Origin: Paraglaciecola arctica BSs20135
GTDB taxonomy: Bacteria > Pseudomonadota > Gammaproteobacteria > Enterobacterales > Alteromonadaceae
Length of the DNA: 55,357 bases
Direction of reading: 5' to 3'
Assembly: GCF_000314995.1 (NCBI RefSeq)
Contig: NZ_BAEO01000066.1
Span: 1 to 55,357, forward strand
Positions within the stretch are counted from its first letter, which is position 1. Every line of letters begins with the position of its first letter. Under the pieces are notes generated by a model, which did not search any database, had not been told where the DNA came from, and saw nothing but the letters and a program-made list of their open reading frames with translations. The translations under genes were made by a program, and so were the position numbers. Positions 18,769 to 27,959 of the stretch are shown here, piece after piece.

Positions 18769-21288
18769 ATGGTACCGTTACTGAAACTTATTTGGGCCAG
18801 TTACCAACATAATACTTTACGCGTAGTACTAGTATTAGTTGCTTTGATCACCGCTTGTGCGGGCCTCAGTGCAGTTTTGGTGATCAATAGTGCCGCAAAA
18901 AATAGTTATGCATCCTCTAACCAGCCATTTTTGCAACAAGTTGAACAACGCATAATTGCTCGAAGTGGGCATACATTAAATAAGCAAGATTTTGCGGCAC
19001 TGCGTCGATTGGGCTTTACTCAACTTATCCCAGTGTTACGTAGTTCACAGAATATTTTGCATCCCATAACAGCTCAGCCACTACGAATATCGTTGTTGGG
19101 AATAGATTCATTTTCGGTAATCAGTTATTTAGCCAGTAACGCCTTAAAGGCTGAGAAAAATAGTTCCAAAGTATCAACTGAAGAGCTTGGGCAATTATGG
19201 CGACCTCCTTTTGTTAGTGTGATCCATGCTGATTTTGCATCTGAGTTAAACCTCAGCGACGCACAAATATTAGCAATTGAAAACAACCAGTTATTACCCA
19301 AACTAGCGGTGACTGCTAGCCAAGGTTTAGGACGAGAAATCGTTATGGACATAGGGCAGTTACAGCGAGTGTTAGGTACACAAAAAATTAGCGAACTGAT
19401 GGTAGTGGGCGTGCAAAATGACCAAGAAACTCATGAGTTAAAGGCGGCATTGCCAGAACATCTTCGTCTTGAAAATATCAATACTGGCGAGCAAGCACAG
19501 CAGCTTACCGGCAGTTTTCATCTGAACCTGTTAGCTATGGCATGTTTGATGTTTGTAGTGTGTATGTTTGTTGTTATGAACGCCTTACATTTATTGATAA
19601 TGAAACGCTGGCATAATTTAAGGATCGTTCGGCAGTTAGGCGTATCCAGAAAACAAATATATTGGGCTCAAGGTGCTGAATTGCTACTCATTAGCTTATT
19701 TTGCGCGCCACTCGGTGCCATAGCAGGGGTATTTCTAGCGCAGTTAGCCTCTCCGCTGGTATCACTCACATTGCAAAGCTTATTTGATGTGCGCATAGGT
19801 TACACACAAGTCGCTTATTTAAGCTTAATGACACAATGTTTTGCGGCATGTATTTTAGGCGCTTTTACTGCAGCAATTTTACCTATGCGACAGCTGAATA
19901 CGAAATTGGCTTTACGCAACTTAAGTGTAAATGTTCACACAAATCATCTGCCATGGTTGTTTGCCAGTATCATATTGGGCTGTTTTGCTGTGGGATTAGG
20001 CTATTACTCTCAAAATATATTAGTGAGTTTTAGCGCCATAGCAATGAGTATTTTTGCGGGTTGCAGTTTGCTTATTTATGCCTTACCAAAGAGCCTAAAT
20101 ATGCTGTTTCACAGTTTGCCAGAGCGATGGGTGCTATTTCGCTGGTTGGCAGCGGATGGAGTGCGTTTATCACAAAAAAGTAAAATTGCCTGTTGTGCAT
20201 TTTTTATTGCCTTAACCAGTAATATTGGTATGAATTTAATGGTGGATAGTTTTCGTCAAGCCACCCAGCAATGGTTAACTCAGCGCTTAGTAGCCGACCA
20301 ATATATTTCTACGCAATCACCAGAGGCATTTACGCAATGGTTAGCCACTCAAGACATAGACGTGAAAGTGATAGAGCGCAAAGGCCTTGATGCCGTTTTG
20401 CTTAATAAACCGCTCAGTAGAACTAAAAATACAACCCCAAATAAAACCAAGATAGAGCTTAGGTCTTACCCCAGCAGTAATCTGTATCAAGAAGCTATGC
20501 TATTTGTACAGCAGCAAGATGATGCTTGGCAAAGATTCACAGTTGACCAAGGGGTGTTAATTAATCAGCAATTAGCTTTGCGTCATGAATTAACACTAGG
20601 AGAAGAGTTGAATTTTTATGTTGAGTCTGGCCAACCTGAAACAAAACATATTGTAGGTATCTACTATGACTACGGCAATCAAAATGCCCAAGCCCTGTTG
20701 GCTTTAGACTATTTCGCCAAATATAAAGCTAATACCACACTGTTTGCGCTGCACTTTGCATCTAAGCAACAACAAAGTCTATTTGCCAAACAACTAGAAT
20801 CAGCCTCAATATCGAACCAAGTCAGATCAATACAAACTCGTGAACTATTAGCATTATCGATGCAAACCTTCGAACGCACCTTTGTGATCACCGATGGCTT
20901 AAACATTGTCACCTTATTAGTTGCGGCTTTGTCTTTGGCCACCTCAGTGCTGATGATTGACATGGATAATCGACCACAACGGGCATTATTGAGAAGCATG
21001 GGAGTGGGTAATTATCAAATGACTGGTTTATCACTTATTCAATACACCCTACTTAGTTTACTGGCTTGTTTGCTCGCGTTGCCTTTTGGCATAGGCTTAA
21101 CTTGGCTGTTGATCAACTTAATTAATGTGCAAGCATTTAGTTGGAGTTACCCCTTATTGATTACCCCCGCTAAACTTCTTTCTGCTGGGCTGTTAAGTGT
21201 TTTGTTAATTGTGCTAGTGGTAGCACTTCCTCTGTATAGATTAAGTCGTCGAAAATTAGTTGAGGATATTAAGTGTTTAAGTTTCTAG
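18769..21288 (+). CDS. ABC transporter permease, FtsX-like, 10 predicted helices
   Basis: An 839-residue permease with two FtsX-type halves. The first helix is at ~16-36, a periplasmic domain follows, helices lie at ~250-275, ~300-330 and ~350-375, and further helices at ~395-455. A second periplasmic region spans ~480-690, then three terminal helices (LNIVTLLVAALSLATSVLMI, LIQYTLLSLLACLLALPFG, LLSAGLLSVLLIVLVVALP). The size and duplicated plan fit the AttFG/YbbP-like class working by mechanotransmission rather than by a channel. It pairs with the ATPase just upstream. The stop overlaps the next gene by 16 bp, indicating translational coupling. Confidence 0.9.
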   Translation: MVPLLKLIWASYQHNTLRVVLVLVALITACAGLSAVLVINSAAKNSYASSNQPFLQQVEQRIIARSGHTLNKQDFAALRRLGFTQLIPVLRSSQNILHPITAQPLRISLLGIDSFSVISYLASNALKAEKNSSKVSTEELGQLWRPPFVSVIHADFASELNLSDAQILAIENNQLLPKLAVTASQGLGREIVMDIGQLQRVLGTQKISELMVVGVQNDQETHELKAALPEHLRLENINTGEQAQQLTGSFHLNLLAMACLMFVVCMFVVMNALHLLIMKRWHNLRIVRQLGVSRKQIYWAQGAELLLISLFCAPLGAIAGVFLAQLASPLVSLTLQSLFDVRIGYTQVAYLSLMTQCFAACILGAFTAAILPMRQLNTKLALRNLSVNVHTNHLPWLFASIILGCFAVGLGYYSQNILVSFSAIAMSIFAGCSLLIYALPKSLNMLFHSLPERWVLFRWLAADGVRLSQKSKIACCAFFIALTSNIGMNLMVDSFRQATQQWLTQRLVADQYISTQSPEAFTQWLATQDIDVKVIERKGLDAVLLNKPLSRTKNTTPNKTKIELRSYPSSNLYQEAMLFVQQQDDAWQRFTVDQGVLINQQLALRHELTLGEELNFYVESGQPETKHIVGIYYDYGNQNAQALLALDYFAKYKANTTLFALHFASKQQQSLFAKQLESASISNQVRSIQTRELLALSMQTFERTFVITDGLNIVTLLVAALSLATSVLMIDMDNRPQRALLRSMGVGNYQMTGLSLIQYTLLSLLACLLALPFGIGLTWLLINLINVQAFSWSYPLLITPAKLLSAGLLSVLLIVLVVALPLYRLSRRKLVEDIKCLSF

Positions 21289-22409
21289 CCAAGTATCTGC
21301 TGTTGTTGCTATTGATTACCGCTGTCGTAGCTTGCTCTAAAAATCCTGATGAAGAACAACAGAAAAGTGCTATGTTTTCAGGCTTGAGTCGATCTTCTTT
21401 AGGTCAGCAAAGAGTGACTAAGAACGAAGTTCCAAAAACACCTAATAAAACCATGGCAAAGGTGATCCCAGGGTACAAGATTACTTTCCCTCACGATCAT
21501 AGCAGTCACCCAAACTTTGCAGTTGAATGGTGGTACATCACCGCGAATCTAACCGACACACAAAACAATCCCTATGCTTTGCAGTGGACGCTATTTCGCT
21601 TCGCAAGTGACACCCAAAACACACCATGGTCGAATGCTCAGCAATATATGGGGCATGTAGCTTTGAGAGATGGCAAACAAGCTTGGTTTGAAGAACGTTT
21701 TGCCCGTGGCGGTGTGGGTAATGCTGGGATTTCCACTGAGCCATTTAATGCATTTATTGATGATTGGCAGTGGCTAGCGCAGTCATCCAAATTATTTCCG
21801 TCAACTCTTGAATTTACTATCGATTCACAGATTAAGGTTAACCTAGACTTAGCAACAGACAGACCCTTTGTAAAACATGGCGAGCTAGGTTTTAGTCGTA
21901 AGTTACGAGACTCAAATCAAGCATCCTATTATTACAGTCAACCACATATTCAAGTATCTGGGGAGCTACAATTACCAAGAGGAATAGTTCAGGTAACAGG
22001 TAATGCTTGGTTTGATCATGAATGGAGCTCCCAATACCTAACTCCACTTGCACAAGGCTGGGATTGGTTTTCTATTCACTTTGATGACGGTGCTAAGTTG
22101 ATGTTGTTTAATATGCGTCACCAGCAAGCAGAAGACTACTGGTCAGGCACTCTAGTAACAAAAAGTGGAAAAGTTATACCTTTGGCCGAGTCAGAAATTC
22201 GGGCGAAAGTGATCAAGCGTACCAAAGTAGAACAAGGTTTATTACCCCTGAATTGGTCAATTCAATTGCCCAAGCAACAAATCGATATCCAGATTGCACC
22301 TATGCAAACCAAGCAGTGGAATCCAGGAATTTTTTCTTACTACGAAGGTGGAACTGTGATTTCAGGCTCCCATTCGGGAGTCGGTTTTATTGAATTAACC
22401 GGATATTAA
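21273..22409 (+). CDS. AttH-like lipoprotein (lipocalin-like, carotenoid 1,2-hydratase superfamily)
   Basis: A 378-residue exported lipoprotein: MFKFLAKYLLLLLLITAVVAC ends in a lipobox with Cys21. The body has AttH/CrtC-type lipocalin motifs: HPNFAVEWWYITANL (~72-87), WTLFRFA, GHVALRDGK and NAWFDHEWSSQYL (~233), with a second barrel after that. AttH proteins are linked to lipid or polymer handling beside the AttEFG-type transporter. The start is GTG at 21273 inside the permease end, preceded by GAGGA. Its function is inferred from operon and fold; the substrate is unknown. Confidence 0.85.
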   Translation: MFKFLAKYLLLLLLITAVVACSKNPDEEQQKSAMFSGLSRSSLGQQRVTKNEVPKTPNKTMAKVIPGYKITFPHDHSSHPNFAVEWWYITANLTDTQNNPYALQWTLFRFASDTQNTPWSNAQQYMGHVALRDGKQAWFEERFARGGVGNAGISTEPFNAFIDDWQWLAQSSKLFPSTLEFTIDSQIKVNLDLATDRPFVKHGELGFSRKLRDSNQASYYYSQPHIQVSGELQLPRGIVQVTGNAWFDHEWSSQYLTPLAQGWDWFSIHFDDGAKLMLFNMRHQQAEDYWSGTLVTKSGKVIPLAESEIRAKVIKRTKVEQGLLPLNWSIQLPKQQIDIQIAPMQTKQWNPGIFSYYEGGTVISGSHSGVGFIELTGY

Positions 22410-22411
22410 CC

Positions 22412-22431
22412 GGCACTTGTTCACAAGTGCC
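22412..22431. terminator. Perfect hairpin between convergent genes
   Basis: GGCACTTG, loop TTCA, CAAGTGCC. It lies between the attH-like gene and the convergent alkaline phosphatase gene. No T-run follows on either strand, so it may be an mRNA 3' end stabiliser or weak terminator. Confidence 0.5.
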
Positions 22432-22444
22432 AGCTTAAAAAATG

Positions 22445-23740
22445 TTACTTTTTGTTCCTAAGTAGTTCAAATACAGTCTGGGCAATATCTGTATTATCCA
22501 TATGACCGTTAAAGCGCTCACTGCCTAATCCTTTAGCGAATATTTGTACGTCCACTCCAGTATGTCCAGTGGTTGTCCATCCAGTAAATGTACGGTTATC
22601 CAAAATTTTAGAAATAGCTTTATAAAAAGCCTTAGGTTTGTCAGATTCAATCACATTTAAGCTAGCGATCTCTTCTTTAGTTAATGCAAACCCCAACAAA
22701 TCATTTGCCAAGGCTTCTAAATCTTTGGCTGTCATTAATTGAGTGGCAATCTCAGACGGTGATGCTTTCAGGTTTTTAAGCCACTTGGGCTCCCAACGAT
22801 AATTGCCATTGACACCAATAGTTAGACCACCAGTGCTGTGATCGGCAGTAAGCACCATCAGAGTGTCAGGATTTTTTTCAATATATTGCTCTAACCATTC
22901 TAAAGTCAAAGCAAGATCATGCATTTCAGCCATTGCAGCACCTATATCATTACTGTGTCCACCCCAATCGACTTGGCTGGCTTCTATCAGTAAAAAGTAT
23001 CCTTGATCGTTCTCTAATTGACGGACCGCAGCTTTTGCTAATATAGGAAGACGCATCTGGTCGACACTGTCTAAAGCCCAAGGCATGCCTGTATCAGCAA
23101 ACAAACCTAACAAAGGTGTGCCCGCTTTCACGGTTTCTAGCTGAGTTAATTCATCGACATATTGATAACCAGCGGCCTTAAATTGATCGACTAAATTTCG
23201 GTCTTCACGAATGAAATACTTCCAGCCGCCACCTAACATCACATCCAAAACAAATTGACCTTTAATTTTGTCATCGAAGTAGCTATTGGCTATTTGATCA
23301 TAATTTTTACGGCTCTCATTATGTGAACCAAAACTTGCTGGGGTGGCGTGATTAACCTCCGAAGTCACAGCTACACCTGTTTTACGCCCCTGCATTTTGG
23401 CCAACTCTAATACTGTTAGAACAGTTTTTTTGTTGACATCTACAGCAATCGCACCGTTATAGGACTTCACACCCGTTGATAAGGCTGTGGCACCAGCGGC
23501 TGAATCTGTAACATAACCAGAGACCAAATCAGGGTGCGTACTAGCCATGCCTACTAACAATCTATCAAACACTGTCTTCTCAACTTCTGGCGTACTCGGG
23601 TCGTCTGCGTACATACGATAGGCAGTGGTATAAGCTGGCCCCATACCATCACCGACGATCATAATAATATTTTTTGGTGTATCAGTAGCTAGTGCTGACT
23701 GACATAAAACAGCTAATAAAAAAGTGGCAAATTGCTTCAT
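22445..23740 (-). CDS. Alkaline phosphatase (PhoA family)
   Basis: A periplasmic metallo-phosphatase of 431 residues that releases phosphate from phosphomonoesters. A signal peptide ends near SALA (residue ~19). Metal ligand Asp31 lies in MIVGDGMGP, the nucleophile Ser80 in YVTDSAAGATALSTG, then VLTADHSTGGLTIG and TTTGHTGVDVQIFAKG hold later Zn ligands. All family landmarks are present. No Pho box is evident upstream. It stands alone between convergent attH and a same-strand cheV. Confidence 0.94.
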   Translation of the reverse strand: MKQFATFLLAVLCQSALATDTPKNIIMIVGDGMGPAYTTAYRMYADDPSTPEVEKTVFDRLLVGMASTHPDLVSGYVTDSAAGATALSTGVKSYNGAIAVDVNKKTVLTVLELAKMQGRKTGVAVTSEVNHATPASFGSHNESRKNYDQIANSYFDDKIKGQFVLDVMLGGGWKYFIREDRNLVDQFKAAGYQYVDELTQLETVKAGTPLLGLFADTGMPWALDSVDQMRLPILAKAAVRQLENDQGYFLLIEASQVDWGGHSNDIGAAMAEMHDLALTLEWLEQYIEKNPDTLMVLTADHSTGGLTIGVNGNYRWEPKWLKNLKASPSEIATQLMTAKDLEALANDLLGFALTKEEIASLNVIESDKPKAFYKAISKILDNRTFTGWTTTGHTGVDVQIFAKGLGSERFNGHMDNTDIAQTVFELLRNKK

Positions 23741-23863
23741 CTGTTCTCCAATGATGAAAAGTTAAAAAGAATACCGCAGAATTATACGTTAGGTATTGTG
23801 AGTGATTAGTATTAGTTACTTAGATGAACAAAAAATGAAGGTAACAGAATTTATTGATAGGTA

Positions 23864-24823
23864 TTAACTTTCGGAGTCTAGTAACTCACGCATTCTCTGC
23901 TGTACAACATCGACCAACAAGTCTGGTTGGAACTTAGAAATAAAGCGGTTACAGCCGACTTTTTCTACCATAGCATCATTGAAACTACCACTTAACGATG
24001 TATTAAGTGCTATAAATAAATCACTCATACGAGGATCTTGTCTTACTTCTGAGGTCAGACGATAACCATCCATTGCAGGCATTTCTGCATCGGTGAACAT
24101 CATTAGAATTTCGTCAGTAACTGTTTTTCCTTCATCAGCCCAACTTTTTAAAAGGTTCAAGGCTTTTAAGCCATCTTTTACTTCAATAATTTCAAGACCC
24201 AATTGGCTAAGGGTTTCTCTTATTTGCCAACGTGCTGTGGCAGAGTCATCAACTATCAATATTTTTTTACCTTTGAGATGAACCGCCACCTCATTGTCTA
24301 ACACATCTTCAGAAATGCTTATATCGTACTCGACAATTTCCGATAACACTTTTTCTACATCAATAATTTCAACCAGTTCATTATTTCCATCAACTTCAAC
24401 CTGTGTAATGGCTGTTAAATAATTATTTTTACCTGCTGATGATGGAGGTGGCTGAATGTCGCTCCATGATGTATTAATGATACGCATCACATCCCCAATC
24501 AAGAACCCTTGGACACTACGGTTATACTCAGTGATGATCACATTGACTGCTACGTAATTCTCATCATTTGTAGTGATTTTAATTGCCGCACGAAGATCAA
24601 TGACTGGAATAGAAGCCCCTCTGTAATTAGTCACCCCTTTGAGATTTTGGTGGGAGCCGGGCATTTGATTCATTAAAGGTACGGTAATCACTTCTTTGAT
24701 TTTAAATACATTCAAAGCAAATGTGTGCCTAGTACCCAATTTAAACATAAGCAGTTCAAGTCGGTTTTCACCGACAAGTTTGGTGCGCTGATCAATTGAA
24801 GACATTAACTCTGACATACACAC
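23864..24823 (-). CDS. cheV: Chemotaxis coupling protein CheV (CheW-receiver)
   Basis: CheV links chemoreceptors to CheA and adds a phosphorylatable regulatory domain. The 319-residue protein has a CheW domain at ~20-165 (LMFKLGTRHTFALNVFKIKEV, NYRGASIPVIDL) and a receiver domain at ~185-310 (KKILIVDDSATARWQIRETL, then the phospho-acceptor in MFTDAEMPAMDGYRL). No chemotaxis genes flank it, which is common for cheV. Encoded alone on the minus strand with about 270 bp to the divergent aceA. Confidence 0.96.
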   Translation of the reverse strand: MCMSELMSSIDQRTKLVGENRLELLMFKLGTRHTFALNVFKIKEVITVPLMNQMPGSHQNLKGVTNYRGASIPVIDLRAAIKITTNDENYVAVNVIITEYNRSVQGFLIGDVMRIINTSWSDIQPPPSSAGKNNYLTAITQVEVDGNNELVEIIDVEKVLSEIVEYDISISEDVLDNEVAVHLKGKKILIVDDSATARWQIRETLSQLGLEIIEVKDGLKALNLLKSWADEGKTVTDEILMMFTDAEMPAMDGYRLTSEVRQDPRMSDLFIALNTSLSGSFNDAMVEKVGCNRFISKFQPDLLVDVVQQRMRELLDSES

Positions 24824-25090
24824 TCTCTGGTTGATTTAATTACAATAAAATTCTGGTAATAGTACAACTACAAATTCTACCAAGATTAGACACGACTAAA
24901 CACTATTTACCTAACAATCACATTTGTTAATCAATTATATAACACCACCAACATTCACATAATAAATGATGAAAATGCTTTATATAGATTATTAATATGA
25001 CGATTATCTATATAGGATGATTAACAACAGCAACCCACCACATCTTATCGGTTGTTTTATTTTTTACCTTACTGTTATAGGAATATTCAA

Positions 25091-26689
25091 ATGTCACAAT
25101 ATCAAAACGATGTTAAACAGATTGCAGAACTAAGATCCACCAAAGCAGGTACTTGGAACGCAATCAATCCAGACTCTGCAGCTCGAATGAAAGCGCAGAA
25201 TCGCTTTAAAACGGGATTAGATATTGCAAAATACACTGCAGCTATTATGCGTAAAGACATGCAAGATTATGATGCTGACTCAAGCCAATATACCCAATCA
25301 TTAGGTTGCTGGCATGGTTTTATAGGACAACAAAAAATGTTGTCAGTCAAAAAACATCAAGGCACCACAGATAAAAGTTATTTGTATTTGTCTGGATGGA
25401 TGGTTGCGGCATTACGTTCAGAGTTTGGTCCACTTCCCGACCAGTCTATGCACGAAAAAACCTCGGTAGCAGCGCTAATAGAAGAACTTTATACCTTCTT
25501 ACGTCAAGCCGATGCTCGTGAACTCGGCGACCTGTTCAGACAACTGGATGACGCCAAACAGCAAGGCCAAGATACCACTGCCATTCAACAAGCTATTGAT
25601 AATTATGAAACACATGTAGTACCTATTATCGCCGATATTGATGCCGGATTTGGCAATGAAGAAGCCACTTATTTGCTCGCTAAAAAATTGATTGAAGCTG
25701 GTGCCTGCTGTATCCAGATAGAAAACCAAGTATCTGACGCTAAGCAGTGTGGCCATCAGGATGGTAAAGTCACAGTGCCACATGAAGATTTTTTGGCCAA
25801 AATTAACGCAGTACGTTATGCATTTTTAGAGCTAGGGGTGGATGATGGGGTGATAGTTGCACGTACCGACTCACTAGGTGCAGGGCTGACTCAAAAAATA
25901 CCAGTGTCACAAAAGCCAGGTGACTTAGCGGCTCAGTACAACGCATTTCTTGACACCAGTGAAGTCAAATCAATAGATGAACTAGTTGACGGCGACTCTG
26001 TTCTTAAACAAAACGGTAAGTTAGTGAAACCAGTGCGTTTACCTAATGGGTTATATAAATTCCAAGACAACACTGGCTTCGACCGCGTAGTGCTTGACTG
26101 CATTACCTCTTTACAAAATGGTGCAGATTTATTGTGGATTGAAACAGAAAAACCCCATGTTGGCCAAATTGGCGATATGGTGCGGGCAATTAGAAATGAG
26201 ATCCCTAATGCTAAGTTGGTTTATAACAATTCACCATCTTTCAACTGGACATTGAATTTCCGTCAGCAAATATTTGATATTTGGTCAGAAGCCGGTAAAG
26301 ACTTAAGCCAATATAACAGAGACGAATTGATGTCAGTTAAATATGACGACACCGACTTAGCCCTTGAAGCTGATGAAAAAATCAGAACTTTCCAGGCGGA
26401 TGCCGCTCGCGAAGCAGGTATTTTCCATCATCTAATTACTTTACCTACTTATCATACAGCTGCATTGTCTACCGATAATTTAGCCAAAGGTTACTTCGGT
26501 GACCAAGGAATGTTAGCTTATGTTAAAGGTGTACAACGTAAAGAAATTAGACAAGGCCTAGCATGTGTTAAACACCAAGCCATGGCTGGTTCTAATATGG
26601 GTGATGACCATAAAGAATACTTCTCTGGTGAACAAGCTCTTAAAGCCTCAGGTGAAGATAATACTATGAATCAGTTTGACGCTGCCTAA
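25091..26689 (+). CDS. aceA: Isocitrate lyase (long, ~530-residue type)
   Basis: This enzyme splits isocitrate to glyoxylate and succinate, the first step of the glyoxylate shunt. The 532-residue length is the larger gammaproteobacterial/Pseudomonas type, not the 434-residue E. coli form. The catalytic loop reads KQCGH (218-222), where E. coli has KKCGH; SLGCWHGFIGQ and VPIIADIDAGFGNEEATY are conserved. I start at ATG 25091, preceded by AGGA; a TTG upstream is spurious. It is followed by a LysR gene and then malate synthase G, so both shunt enzymes are neighbours. A long imperfect hairpin lies just downstream. Confidence 0.96.
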   Translation: MSQYQNDVKQIAELRSTKAGTWNAINPDSAARMKAQNRFKTGLDIAKYTAAIMRKDMQDYDADSSQYTQSLGCWHGFIGQQKMLSVKKHQGTTDKSYLYLSGWMVAALRSEFGPLPDQSMHEKTSVAALIEELYTFLRQADARELGDLFRQLDDAKQQGQDTTAIQQAIDNYETHVVPIIADIDAGFGNEEATYLLAKKLIEAGACCIQIENQVSDAKQCGHQDGKVTVPHEDFLAKINAVRYAFLELGVDDGVIVARTDSLGAGLTQKIPVSQKPGDLAAQYNAFLDTSEVKSIDELVDGDSVLKQNGKLVKPVRLPNGLYKFQDNTGFDRVVLDCITSLQNGADLLWIETEKPHVGQIGDMVRAIRNEIPNAKLVYNNSPSFNWTLNFRQQIFDIWSEAGKDLSQYNRDELMSVKYDDTDLALEADEKIRTFQADAAREAGIFHHLITLPTYHTAALSTDNLAKGYFGDQGMLAYVKGVQRKEIRQGLACVKHQAMAGSNMGDDHKEYFSGEQALKASGEDNTMNQFDAA

Positions 26690-26707
26690 TAGCTTGTAAA
26701 AATAAAT

Positions 26708-26739
26708 CGATGGCTTGCAGTATTAACTGCGAGTCATCG
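26708..26739 (+). terminator. Long hairpin downstream of aceA
   Basis: Two 14-base arms, CGATGGCTTGCAGT and ACTGCGAGTCATCG, pair fully if G-U pairs are allowed, with a four-base loop ATTA. No T-run follows. It may mark the 3' end of the aceA mRNA. Confidence 0.5.
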
Positions 26740-26912
26740 ACATCATTCAAGCAATCAATGGCAATAATGACCAACTAACAAATTTCAACTCACAACCCTC
26801 TCCAACAAAAAAATAAGCAATTGTTTTTTAACAACAATTTAATATCTGGCAAAGATATTAAATACTGATAACATTCTATAATCACATAAATTTTTAGCGA
26901 GAGATAATAACC

Positions 26913-27857
26913 ATGAATATTGCCAAGGTAGATTTAAATTTATTGGTTTATTTAGATGTATTGCTAAGAGAAGGCAGTGTTACTAAAGCGGCAAACCAAT
27001 TAAGTATTACTCAGCCTGCAATGAGCAATGGCCTGAGAAGACTAAGAGACTTATTCAAAGACCCTCTACTAGTACGAACCAGTGAAGGCATGACTCCAAC
27101 CAAACGCGCTTTAGAATTAAAACCTATCATCCGTGATGTACTGTCTAAACTTGAAACAACTATTCAACCGGATACTGATTTTAGCCCCCTTCAAAGTGAG
27201 CGTACCTTTAGGATCATGGCTAGCGATTACGCAGAATCAACCTTGTTATTGGAAGTCATCGGCAGACTAAATAAACAAGCACCTAACATTACTCTTGATC
27301 TAATTACTCCCAGCGACGTGACGTTCCATGATGTAGAGCAAGGTAGAGTTGATATGGCAATCAACCGCTTTGATGAGTTACCTCTTTCGTTTCACCAAAA
27401 GGTGGTGTGGTATGACACATTCTCATGCGTGGTGAATAGTCATAATCCCATAGTGAAAAATATTAGTCTGGAGCAGTATTTAGACAACAAACATATTTGG
27501 GTCAGTAAAACCGGTTTTGGTGTCGGTGTTGGCATCGACCCTAACGAGGTGCAAAAATTAGGTTGGGTGGATGCTGAATTAACAAAAATTGGAAAGAAAC
27601 GCGATATACGTGTATTTACTCGGCATTACCATGTTGCCCTGCAATTAGCCAAAGCACAAAATTTGATCGCAACTTTACCCAGTAGAGCAGCAAATTTATA
27701 TAAAGATGATCCAGAGATCGAAATACTTGAACCACCTTTTGATATCCCACCAATAGCACTAAAAATGGCATGGAGTGCCCTACTGCAACACGATGCAGGA
27801 CACATTTGGCTTAGACGATTAATTACAGAAGTGGGTACAGAACTATCTACTTCATGA
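26913..27857 (+). CDS. LysR-family transcriptional regulator
   Basis: A 314-residue LysR regulator. The winged helix-turn-helix is at residues ~5-62 (LNLLVYLDVLLREGSVTKAANQLSITQPAMSNGLRRLRDLF) and the effector domain at ~95-305. It is NodD/NahR-like in pattern. It lies between isocitrate lyase and malate synthase G on the same strand, with 223 bp upstream and 102 bp downstream. It is therefore a candidate regulator of the glyoxylate shunt in response to acetate or fatty acid metabolites. The target is inferred from position only. Confidence 0.9.
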   Translation: MNIAKVDLNLLVYLDVLLREGSVTKAANQLSITQPAMSNGLRRLRDLFKDPLLVRTSEGMTPTKRALELKPIIRDVLSKLETTIQPDTDFSPLQSERTFRIMASDYAESTLLLEVIGRLNKQAPNITLDLITPSDVTFHDVEQGRVDMAINRFDELPLSFHQKVVWYDTFSCVVNSHNPIVKNISLEQYLDNKHIWVSKTGFGVGVGIDPNEVQKLGWVDAELTKIGKKRDIRVFTRHYHVALQLAKAQNLIATLPSRAANLYKDDPEIEILEPPFDIPPIALKMAWSALLQHDAGHIWLRRLITEVGTELSTS

Positions 27858-27959
27858 CCTACATTCACAACATGAATGAAAGGAATAACTCACATAAATT
27901 TATGCGTATAATACTAACAGAGTAAACTTAGCTCATTGTGAATTCCCAATGAGCTAATT

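Noticed and set aside
23741-23863. Pho box upstream of the alkaline phosphatase gene
   Set aside because: No pair of CTGTCAT-like half-sites is visible on either strand.
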